A stretch of 64,000 nucleotides of DNA from positions 248,001 through 312,000 of the forward strand of contig VFIW01000040.1 in the NCBI GenBank assembly GCA_006386115.1, given 5' to 3'. This DNA is from Globisporangium splendens (lineage: Eukaryota; Oomycota; Peronosporomycetes; Pythiales; Pythiaceae). A model generated the notes under the pieces. The model saw only the letters and a list, made by a program, of their open reading frames with translations. It made no database searches and was not told the DNA's origin. The position numbers were made by a program, and so were the translations under genes. Shown in pieces: positions 55,249 to 64,000 of this stretch; position 1 is the stretch's first letter, and every line of letters starts with the position of its first letter.

Positions 55249-56959
55249 TCACTGGATCGCAAACTTCTCAAATCGGTTCGCCAGGAGGTCGCCAGTGACC
55301 TCGCGCATCAGAAGCCTGTGCCGATGATACGAAGTGACTAGCATGTGGGTCAAAGTGCCGTCGGCGAGTTCGTCGGCCGAATACACCGCTTTCCCCTCGG
55401 GCGTCGTGCGAACGCAGGCTTGTTCAATCGAAACTGGTTGTCCGCCGGTCACTGGTGCGACTCGTGGTCGACGCAACGAGTTCCATCCTCGCTCGCGAAG
55501 GCGCAGCGAGACCCCGCCCGATACTTCAATGACGGTATCCCACACGCCGACGACACGATCGTCGCGAATGTACCGTCGCACAGCTGTCCGTGTCGTTAGT
55601 GTCGCGTCGGCATGCGGGAGCCGAATCGTGTCGACAATTTTGATCACGTGGACGGTCTGCGTTGCTTCTCGGATCTGCCATGCAAAGCAAGCAAAAGAGT
55701 TTGAGAACGATCTGAAAACAAAACAGATTGTTGGGAACGCTACGAACCTCATAGAAACTATGGTGCTTCTGTAGCTCTTTGCTGGTCGAACAGTGCCAGA
55801 TAACGCGATCAAGAACGTGCATATCGAACGGGATCAGCTGAGAACGCAGATCTTCCAAGTAGAAAATGCCATTTTCGCCTCTACGAGGCTGCGTGTGACG
55901 GTGTACCTCGCCACCAAACTCAGAGAGCCCCGTAGCCTCTAGAATCGCATCAATCTTGGCGTACTGTGCGTCAAAATCACGGCCCAAAGACGCAAAGATC
56001 GCAAAGTCATCGTTGAACGGGCTGACCCGAGCGGAATGCGCCAATTCGTCTCGATGAAGTGACTCTTGTGCGGCTCTAAGTGCCTGTTCCTTCTGGAGGA
56101 GATTTTCAAGCTGTTTCAAGAGCTGGAGCTGTGTCACATATCGCGTCCGCAGCCGCATGTTCTCGATCATCGCTGTACGCGCATCATCGCGCTGGCGTTT
56201 CGCGATCTGCTCCCACATCCCAGGCTGATGGACTGAAGTGGCATTACAGTGACCTGGTGGAGCAAATCCATCGCCAGCTTCTTGACTCACAAGCGGAAAA
56301 ATCGCTCGGTTGGAATTGATCACGATGATCTGGCGTCGCATTGCTTCCAGTCGAAGCTCAAGCTCTCGCATTTTGCTTCGCAGAGAATCCACTTCATCTT
56401 TCGGGCGTTTCCTGTTGTACCGTTTAGATTTTGTTCTAGATGCGGTGGGCATGCGTGCTCTTGACGCTGATTGATTATGCATTGCTGGATCGGCACTGGT
56501 CTTTAAAGCGCTATCAGCGACTGGGCAAAACGAATCTGTTCTTGGAGATCGATCGGAGCCACCGGAGCTCTCACTAGGCGTGTCTTCTTCGCCAAAAACG
56601 TCAGTATCATCTTGCAATACCAGTAGAAGCAAATCGCGCTCCTCGGCGCTCAATAGCGGTGCCTCATCCGTTGCGTGTGATGAGTTCGGTAGTACGACGT
56701 CGGCGCTCAACGAGGATGGATCGAGGGCGGTAGCACCCATAAACTTGGATCTGCCGTCCACAACAAACTGAGGGTCATCACCATACTGAAGAGCTCGCTG
56801 CGTTTGCTGACGCGAGAGAGGCTGCAATCCAAACACAGCGTCATCACACGTCGCAGCGTGAGACGACGTCTGCTGCGCATGAGCGTGCGTCTGGACAGCG
56901 TAGGATGCCATCCAGTCGTCGTCCGGAGACACGAGGGCGGACACGTCACCTTGCTGCAT
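55249..56959 (-). CDS. bZIP-like / START-like protein lacking intron 1, array gene 20 (group C)
   Basis: Exons: complement(55249..55674, 55748..56959), 545 aa. Intron 1 of the family is absent: helix 2 (MWEQIAKRQRDD to LENLLQKEQAL) continues through a bridging segment straight into FAIFASLGRDFDAQYAKIDA. The remaining intron (73 nt, GTTCGT donor, GGCAG acceptor) is at the conserved intron 2 position (HHSFYE|IREA). LSAEERDLLLLVL (103-115) is the group C motif. Basic region NRKRPKDEVDSLRSKMRELE (182-201) begins the coil. The last exon has VDTIRLPHADATL, LRERGWNSLRR and IEQACVRTTPEG. Confidence 0.87.
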
Positions 56960-57311
56960 CGCTTTCTCTCACTGCTCCAATCTGGCTGAGCTCTCCACAT
57001 GTGTTGGAGACCTGTTCAGTTCCCACCGTTCCTAATTGAGTAGTGCCAGACTGGATGCAGAATGATGGTAATCATTTCACTCCCGTCTGTGTTGATGGTA
57101 TTTTTAGCGCTGGTCGTCTTGCTACGCTGGACTCGGTCTTCTGAGAAAAGTCGAGAAAAATTGGATCTGGCAATGAGCTCGTGCTGTCTACGTGACCGCG
57201 AGTATCAATTGCGCAGCGCCCAAGAATGCCGGGCGCTGGCAATGTCTTAATATGCATCCTCCAAAGTCTTCAAGAGCCAAGGAGATGACAAAGCTACATC
57301 TTTTTTTATTT
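56960..57311. other. Spacer
   Basis: About 350 nt, presumably promoter of array gene 20 and 3' flank of the next gene. Nothing recognised. Confidence 0.4.
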
Positions 57312-58797
57312 TCAGAGTTGCGTCAGCTGATCGAAGTGTGCAGCCAAGAGCTCTTCTGTGACCTTGCGCTTCAAGATGGCTTCCGCATGATACACTCTTG
57401 CAACCTGCTTACTCAGAGTCTCGACGTCTACGAACTGGGTCGAGCGGATGCTGGATACGTCGGGGATGAGGCGAGAGTACGCCTACTCGATGGTAGCTGC
57501 ACCAGTGGGAGCATGGGAAGTCGGGTGACGAAGCAAACTCCAGCCTTTTTCACGAAATCGAACGAGCACAGGACCGGAGACAACGGTGTCTCTCTCCCAC
57601 AAGACAACAACCTGATGCTCGCCAACGTGCCTCTTATAGGATGAACGCAGCGTGAGAATCGCTTCAGACTCCAACACGCGAATTGCGTCCACAGTTTTTG
57701 TTTGGACGGTGCTCTTTGTGCTGGACACCTTGCCACTAAAAAGTGCGTCTCGCAAACTGGGGTCTGTGCTCTTCATGCAGTTCTGAACGATACGCTCAAC
57801 AATGTGCAGCTCAAGCGGGATAATATCGGACCGCAGACTCTCAAAGTACAGAATGCCCTTGGCGCTTCTCCTCGGCCGGTTCACATACTGCATCTCACCG
57901 CCGAAGCCCGTGAGCCCCATAGCGTCGAAAACCGCTTTCGTTTGCACGAAACGAACGTCAAAGTCACGTCCAAGCGCAGCGAAAACCGCCGAGTCGTCGT
58001 CGTAGGAACCCATGCACATATCAGGTAATAAATCGCCATCAGGGAAAGTACAGACAGCCTATTTGCACATTCACAAGTTGTTTCACGCATTGCATACGAT
58101 CAAAACAAAGTCACACAGCAAGACAAAAGCCCAACAACCTTACCTCGAATGCAAGCTGATTTTGAAATCTCGATTCGTCTAGTCGTTTTACAATTTCACG
58201 TTGGAACGTATATTGGGCGCGCAGGCGTGTGTTCTCTTGTACCACGAGATATGCAGCTTTCTTTTCGAACGCTGCAATCTGCTCCCACATGTTGATCGAT
58301 TGGGACTCCTTCTTTGTTGCAGGATGGTCTCGGGATGGCTGAACTCTCGCCCTTTGCAACCGTAGCTGTTCAAGTTTCGCTTCAAGCTCTTTCACCTTCT
58401 GTCGCAACAAGTCCACTTCCTGTTTCTGTTGGTTTGGACTTGGCTTTCGGTGATACTTGACTACCATGGCCCCCTGCTCATGTTGACTCTCCGTCTCAGA
58501 ACATCCGACCGACCTAGGTGCGGGAGTGACGCTGGCATTCGTGACCTCCATCGATGTCTCTGCGTTGGGCAAAGCAGCCGTTCCTCTGACACTACGAGAT
58601 ACAGAAGAGGCACCTCTGCACGCATTATGGCCATTCACGTCTGGCGAAGTAGCACATGTGCCGTCTCGTAATGCTGAGAGAAGCATCTCGGACTCTTCGA
58701 GACTCAAAACAAGCTCGACAGTCGCATGATGTGCTGGGCGGGGACTCGGAAGAGGCACTGCATCTTTGTCATATGCAACCATCTGGCTATCACTCAC
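57312..58797 (-). CDS. bZIP-like / START-like protein with an in-frame stop, array gene 21 (group C)
   Basis: Exons as read to the first stop: complement(57483..58058, 58144..58797), 409 aa; intron 85 nt (GTAAGG donor, AATAG acceptor). Intron 2 is absent. LSLEESEMLLSAL (31-43) is the group C motif; coil QQKQEVDLLRQKVKELEAKL at 123-142; exon 2 has AVFAALGRDFDVRFVQTKAV, VVVLWERDTVVSGP and FREKGWSLLRH. At 57483-57485 a TAG follows GAATIE, exactly where relatives have CAG (SIEQ). The same frame then stays open for 56 codons to a TGA at 57312, and these resemble the family's C-terminal helices (KVTEELLAAHFDQL). So this is a recent nonsense allele, a readthrough case, or an assembly error. Confidence 0.75.
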
Positions 58798-61292
58798 GCT
58801 TTCGCGTCTGGGTGTGGGGGGGTAAAAGTCGCCAGGTAGACACTAAGTGCTCTTGGTATACACAGCATCTCGAGACTGAAGGGTCGTAGGCAGGTGGAGG
58901 TGCAAGCTCCACTGTCAAAATACTCATCAAAGAGGAACCTGCAGCATCTCAGGTCGCTGTTGGCCGCCGAATCGGACAGCGCCGCAGCGCAGCTGCGGGG
59001 GTGATGAAAGGACGCATCGGGGTCACCTCTGGGTGGATTTCGAGCGAAGAATCGAGATTGTTCGGCAATTCCGCCACAATGGCTGGCGGCTTCGTCCTTG
59101 AGGTTTGCCCATAACATGGACACGACCCCCTATACCGATATCTGGCTCCTGAGCTGATGATTCGATTGCAGCGATTCTTGTACTGGAAATAGGGTGTGCA
59201 CTTCAAAGTAACAAAACGTGAATATGCTTGACGCGACTGACGAAATAAAAAAGTGAACGGTAAGTAGCATATTATTGTACGTAAAATTCATGTGTCCTTT
59301 TGGATAAACGAGTTTGTTATCACATTAATGTCGGTGCTTTGCAATGCAATGTGCCTCAAGCCGCACGAGGCGACAAAGATTACTGACAAGGTAGAACGAT
59401 TGATTGCCAACAACCCCCAACATGAAAAAAAACCCCCCAAAAAACCCAACAAAAGCTTTGGTTTGTTGTGGCACCCCTTCGCAAGGACTTGGAAGAAGCT
59501 CGCGACTCGATCCCTGATTTGAAATATAATTAACAAAATACTTGAACTCTTTATAATCTCGAAATGGGACGGAGACAAGATGGACCCGCAAGCGCGTCAT
59601 CACATACTGGACTTGCATCCAAGGAACCGGCGATTTCCTCCATCGCAGGCCACTGCATGTTGGAGCATCACGCAACCTGACGCTGGGAGCAATGCAGTAC
59701 AGTGCAAAATAGCGTGACAAGCCGTTGCAGTCTCCAAGCCAGCTTATGGGCGAGAATCAATCCAGAATCTTTCGTTCACTGCCACTGCGGCGTGGGAACG
59801 TAACTTGCTGGAGTGTTGCAAATGTTTGCAGGGTCATTGCGTAGTGTGGCAGGTTGGAGCGTCATGAAGAGGAGCGACGGGAGAGCTCGGAACTTGAGTA
59901 CCGTTTCGCCATCACAAGCTGCTCCGTGCCTGAGTCAAACTTGACCATGTACACCATGGCCGTCTAGCTCGGTCACACCAAGGAATGCACACGAGTCGTC
60001 GCGAGCGCACACTGGGTATCCTCGCCTACATAGGTGATAAAGTGGACAATAATGAAGGGTCGCGTAAGGCATGTTGATGGCTTCGGAGTGAGGGTGAAAA
60101 GGCTGGTGTGCAAATACTGGGATCGATTCTCGTTGCTGTCGTGGCGGCCGTGACGAGTAATTCAGTTTTACATCAAACGGAAAGCCGGTTCATTGAGGTC
60201 GTCGGGCTCGCAGTACGAAGCTGCGAAAGAGCGCTGGTGTCTGGTTGAATCGGTACACCTAGTGATATAGGGACTCAGCATGACCAGCAGAAGAGCGAAA
60301 ACTCCCGAGCGCGAGCATTCAGTTGTGATGCTCTGCTCATAATGGACGTATTGGATTCGATACAACTGCATCACCCCCGAATTCTGCACGTGGAAAAAAG
60401 AGCGGCAGTTTTGCCAAGCAACCATCTTTTGAGTGTGAAGCCACACATGGCCAGCACCTTTCTATTTTTCTGCCAACAGCCAACTCGCTGAGTATCAAAT
60501 GGTGTGGACAGACGTGTAGTCAGTTGAGAAACGTGCAGCCGTTCAACTTGGCAATTACAAAAGCACCAGGTTGAATACTTGAGAAGGGCACATCGAGCAA
60601 AGTCAATGTGTAGTGTCTTGTCCGCTTTCGACGTAACGTAATGTACCTCACTAAAGCAAAAAAGAGTCAATGTGTAGGCACGAGAGCCTGGGAAGACATG
60701 GGGAATAGCAGATCGCATCTTGAAGAAGCTGATAAATATCCTGTCAAAAAAGTTCTTCTCTGAGTCTGGTGCTTCCTGTTGTCTGAAGTGGACCCAGGCG
60801 TCGTGTGTGTGTGTGTGTGTGTGTCTGGCGTGATCGTCGGTTTCGCGAGCACTTCGAAGATCTCGGAGGAAGCGTCATGGAACACTGCACGAGGGCTCTG
60901 CGTCTTTCGCTCTCGTTCCCCAACGTAAAGACTATTTAAATCATGCTTGTTTTGCTTTCCTAACATTTCAACTTTCGTGCGCCGATTTCCATTCTCTCCA
61001 GAAGGCAGAAATCGCGAGAGTGCGCAAAAGGCAGCGAAACAGACTCGCCACATGATCTCACGGTGTGAGGTGATGCGAGAGCTGGTCAGATTTTCTTCTG
61101 GTCATGGCTTTTCAAGTTGAAACACCATTTCAAGATACGGAGACAAAATTCACGAAGCGGTGGTGCTACGATAGAGAATTAGCCACACAAGGATAGCGAT
61201 TCTTCGATAGTGAAAACTGAAATTATGAAAGCGTGGACGCAAATTACAAAAATCGATGTGGGTGTGATGTAGCTGCCTTCTTCGCTCCCAGC
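58798..61292. other. Spacer between the array and the ABC transporter
   Basis: About 2.5 kb without a supported gene. It contains a (GT)11 microsatellite at 60803-60824 and several short open frames without recognisable domains. It marks the right edge of the array within this window. Confidence 0.45.
60803..60824. repeat. (GT)n microsatellite
   Basis: Eleven uninterrupted GT units by eye. Such repeats are length-polymorphic and could serve as a marker near the cluster. Confidence 0.85.
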
Positions 61293-64000
61293 TTATCTCT
61301 TTTGGTGGTTGAGGTATCGGAGCGCGAGCAACGCGATGATGCGGAAGAGCACAGTGTAGCCGACCACGATCGCAAAGTTGGTCCAAATCTCGTCGTGCTT
61401 CATCTTGAACACACTTTCCACGAACTCCTTCACGGTGATGTGGCCGATGGATACGGGTGCGTTCGCGAGTGGCTGACAACCGACCTGCGAGTGAATGTTT
61501 TCGTATACTCCAAGCGCTTCGTTCCACGTTGGTAGCTCCGGGCAATCGGCGAAAACCAAGGCCACGATGGACGCCAATGTGAATCGAAGTGGCGTGATCT
61601 TGTACAACCACTTGTAGCCTTGGGGGATGGAATCTGCTGGTGGACTGAAGCCCATGTACGTCATGAAGATAGCGATGAAGAGGATACCGATAATGTGCGC
61701 GACTTCTTCAGTTGGCAAAGCGTACGCAAACATTTGACCCATGTACGTCAGCATCAGCATCAGCATCGACAACTGAAGCCAGAAGATCACCGCCGTGCCA
61801 AAGCCCGTGAAACCCACCATGGGGTAAAAGATCACGGTGAAAAGCAGCGCGCTGCCAAACACGTACGGAATCTCCGCAACAGTCGAACCCAAGAAGTACC
61901 ACAGCGCATTGTACGTCTGCGATGCTCGCTCTCGGTAGAACGCAGCGCGATCTTGCGACGCGATAGGCAGCACACTCGAGAAAGACGTCATACCATTGAA
62001 CAATGAGCTGATAAACAGCATGCCGACGCCAGAGTTGACACCTTGGTACGACGCGTACTCAGCATCGACAAAAACTAGACCGAACAGCAGCGCCAAGATC
62101 AGCGAGATCACGAATCGGGTCAGGTTGTACGTTGGCGTGCGCCAGTACGTATCAATGAAACGCTTGACGACAAAGACCATCTGCACTGTAGAGCTTGCAG
62201 CGCGCTTCTCGGTGAAGACCATCTCAGGAAGGTTGGGCGATGGGTGGCCAACGCCATCTCGTGCAATCACAGCATCGAGCTTCTGTTTGTTTTCACTTGA
62301 GTTGAAGTATTTCACAAAATCCATGCCGTCAGCCGCTGTGTTGCCCACACCGGCACCGATGCATTCCAGCATCCACGTCGCCGGGTTGTATCCACGTGGG
62401 AGCGGCGCAACCCCTGGGACAGCTTGGAAGTAGTCCACTAGGTGTCGGCTCTTCTTACCAAGACTACCGAAGTAGACCGTCTCACCACCACGCTTGAGCA
62501 AGAGCAATTGGTCGAACAAGAAGAACACTTCCGACGAAGGCTGGTGAATCGTGCACACCACGGTTCGACCCGTGTCAGCGACCTTACGGACACCGTCCAT
62601 GATGAGCTTCGCAGATCGAGCGTCGAGGCCACTCGTGGGCTCGTCCAAGAACAACACACTCGGCTGAGCCGCCAATTCCACACCAATAGTCAATCGCTTC
62701 ATTTGCTCTACTGAGCTGCCACGAATGATCTGATCCGCGATCCCGTGCATGTCAAGCAAATCCAAACATTCGTTCACCGAATCGTACTTCTTGCTGTCAG
62801 GGACACTGCTGTCTTGACGCAGGAAAGCACTGAACGTCAGTGCTTCGCGGATCGTCGACGCTTCCGAGTGAATGTCCATTTGCTCACAGTAGCCAGTGCA
62901 ACGACGGATGGCCAAATCGTTCGCTTCGTACCCGTTCAACAAGATCTTGCCACCAATTTTGCCTCCCGTCTTGCGACCAGCGATGACATCCATCAGCGTC
63001 GTCTTGCCAGCGCCGGAGGAGCCCATCAATGCCGTGATGGTACCAGGTAACGCGTAGCCGGTGATGCCCTTGAGCAAATCGATCGATTCCTTTGGGTTGC
63101 TCGGCAATGGCACCGTGTACCACAAGTCCGTGAACGCCAGTGTGACGGGCGTAAAGTTGACTTGGCTAGCATCCACTTCCAAAATTACTGCGCTTCCAGA
63201 TGTATTCGACGTTGGCGATGCTTCGGAATGCTTCGGGGTTTGCATGGCTACGTATGCGTCTTCACGCTCTTGATCTGAGCTAAAAGAGATGTTTTCTGGC
63301 GTCTCGTAACGAACACGTTCGAGCATGAAGCAAGACATCGAGATGTACAGCAAGTACAGCACAACCGAGTACAAGATGCCATACACGACCCAATACTTCT
63401 CGGTTGGAATGTCGAACAAACCCAAGTAGTACTCGCCCATTGTCTTGCCATAATCCGTGCAGTAGTCCACGTCCTTGTAAATGCATGTGTTGAATTCGTC
63501 GGAGCGGTACTGGTTCACAGCCAAGGCACGCAGGGTCCAGCTGACCGGACTGAGCCAGTGGATCCAGATGAAGTAGTCTGGGATTTGGGGCTTGACGACG
63601 ATAAAACCGGCAAAGATCATGAAGAACAGGATCGACACCATCGAGATCGGGTTGGCGATGTCGCCGTTCTTCGCAGCTGAGGAGAGAAAGAAGAACCATG
63701 CGCCGAACGCCAGATTCGTCATCAGCAGGATCAGTTCAAACAAAATGTACTCTGGCGCCTTGGAGACAAACCCGCACATCCAGTAGACGATGGTACCAAA
63801 AATGATCGTTTCCGCGAGCGCCAATGGAATCTGGCTCAGCGAGTTCGCGAGGACGTACGACGTTGTGCGAAAAAAGTTGGCACCGCGCTGCTTGTAGAAG
63901 ATGTCACGAGCCGAGATGTAGGTTGGGATCTGAGACGACTGACCCATCGACAGGAACATGATACACGTGAAGATGATACCCATCACGACCTGCATGTTCG
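61293..64000 (-). CDS. PDR-type ABCG transporter, C-terminal part (runs off the window)
   Basis: More than 900 residues are visible, open to the window edge; the N-terminal nucleotide-binding domain lies beyond it. Numbering from the visible ATG at 63995 (internal): residues 1-225 are the first transmembrane domain; 226-300 a linker. Then the second nucleotide-binding domain: Walker A GSSGAGKT (325-332), signature SVEQMKRL (428-435), Walker B VLFLDEP (447-453), switch His in TIHQPS (484). About 600-895 is the second transmembrane domain. PDR proteins sit in the plasma membrane and export lipophilic compounds, including drugs and sterol-like molecules. The variant signature (VEQ instead of SGGQ) is usual for this half of PDR proteins. 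No introns or disruptions are seen. Confidence 0.95.
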   Translation of the reverse strand, partial: NMQVVMGIIFTCIMFLSMGQSSQIPTYISARDIFYKQRGANFFRTTSYVLANSLSQIPLALAETIIFGTIVYWMCGFVSKAPEYILFELILLMTNLAFGAWFFFLSSAAKNGDIANPISMVSILFFMIFAGFIVVKPQIPDYFIWIHWLSPVSWTLRALAVNQYRSDEFNTCIYKDVDYCTDYGKTMGEYYLGLFDIPTEKYWVVYGILYSVVLYLLYISMSCFMLERVRYETPENISFSSDQEREDAYVAMQTPKHSEASPTSNTSGSAVILEVDASQVNFTPVTLAFTDLWYTVPLPSNPKESIDLLKGITGYALPGTITALMGSSGAGKTTLMDVIAGRKTGGKIGGKILLNGYEANDLAIRRCTGYCEQMDIHSEASTIREALTFSAFLRQDSSVPDSKKYDSVNECLDLLDMHGIADQIIRGSSVEQMKRLTIGVELAAQPSVLFLDEPTSGLDARSAKLIMDGVRKVADTGRTVVCTIHQPSSEVFFLFDQLLLLKRGGETVYFGSLGKKSRHLVDYFQAVPGVAPLPRGYNPATWMLECIGAGVGNTAADGMDFVKYFNSSENKQKLDAVIARDGVGHPSPNLPEMVFTEKRAASSTVQMVFVVKRFIDTYWRTPTYNLTRFVISLILALLFGLVFVDAEYASYQGVNSGVGMLFISSLFNGMTSFSSVLPIASQDRAAFYRERASQTYNALWYFLGSTVAEIPYVFGSALLFTVIFYPMVGFTGFGTAVIFWLQLSMLMLMLTYMGQMFAYALPTEEVAHIIGILFIAIFMTYMGFSPPADSIPQGYKWLYKITPLRFTLASIVALVFADCPELPTWNEALGVYENIHSQVGCQPLANAPVSIGHITVKEFVESVFKMKHDEIWTNFAIVVGYTVLFRIIALLALRYLNHQKR

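Noticed and set aside
62705..62730. Apparent loss of the ABC signature (SVEQMKRL instead of LSGGQ)
   Set aside because: This variant is normal for the second nucleotide-binding domain of PDR-type ABCG transporters.
1..64000. CRISPR arrays, rRNA, tRNA or bacterial operons
   Set aside because: No regularly spaced repeats, no RNA-gene signatures, and the intron-bearing gene structure is eukaryotic.

Overview
The window looks like nuclear DNA of an oomycete, Phytophthora/Pythium-like; the species cannot be told. The evidence is GC-rich dense genes, short phase-0 GT-AG introns (58-127 nt), a good match to the oomycete Inr+FPR core promoter at 2940, a WrbA-like flavodoxin, a PDR-type ABCG transporter, and above all a large tandem family of oomycete-type proteins.

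About 58 kb (301-58797) is one gene array. I count 21 genes and 4 clear pseudogenes of a single family. The common plan is: (i) an acidic N-terminus with a short hydrophobic/acidic motif; (ii) a bZIP-like basic stretch running into a leucine-heptad coiled coil; (iii) a second long charged helix, ended by intron 1; (iv) a C-terminal domain of about 250 residues spread over exons 2 and 3, whose order of elements suggests a START-like (SRPBCC) fold. From memory this resembles Phytophthora proteins annotated as 'M96 mating-specific protein family'; neither the name nor the fold could be checked here.

Layout: 1-300 spacer. 301-22117 holds group A genes (minus: 301-2086, 3733-5383, 5592-7200, 7543-9287, 10207-11595, 11921-13666, 20325-22117; plus: 14656-16528, 18829-19842), interrupted by the flavodoxin (2988-3596) and a plus-strand remnant near 9.6 kb. 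22118-25977 is a 3.9-kb spacer with no recognised gene. 25978-46533 is mostly group B (plus: 25978-27772, 31333-33169; minus: 33629-35300, 38946-40588, 41837-43665, 44773-46533), with one group C gene (36480-38274), a predicted GPI-anchored secreted protein (28010-28564) and a deleted pseudogene (29267-29925). 47211-50349 is a decayed duplicate of a B+C gene pair. 50650-58797 holds group C genes (plus 50650-52455; minus 52940-54931, 55249-56959, 57483-58797). After 2.5 kb of spacer the window ends inside an ABCG transporter on the minus strand (61293-64000).

The array shows birth-and-death evolution in progress: intron losses, nonsense and frameshift pseudogenes, a near-identical conversion tract between two neighbours, and a segmental duplication in which opposite members decayed. 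If the genes are transcription factors, the hypothesis worth testing is a large set of paralogous regulators that combine a dimerising DNA-binding helix with a possible lipid-binding pocket, analogous to (not homologous with) plant HD-ZIP/START proteins. Everything functional here is inference from sequence.
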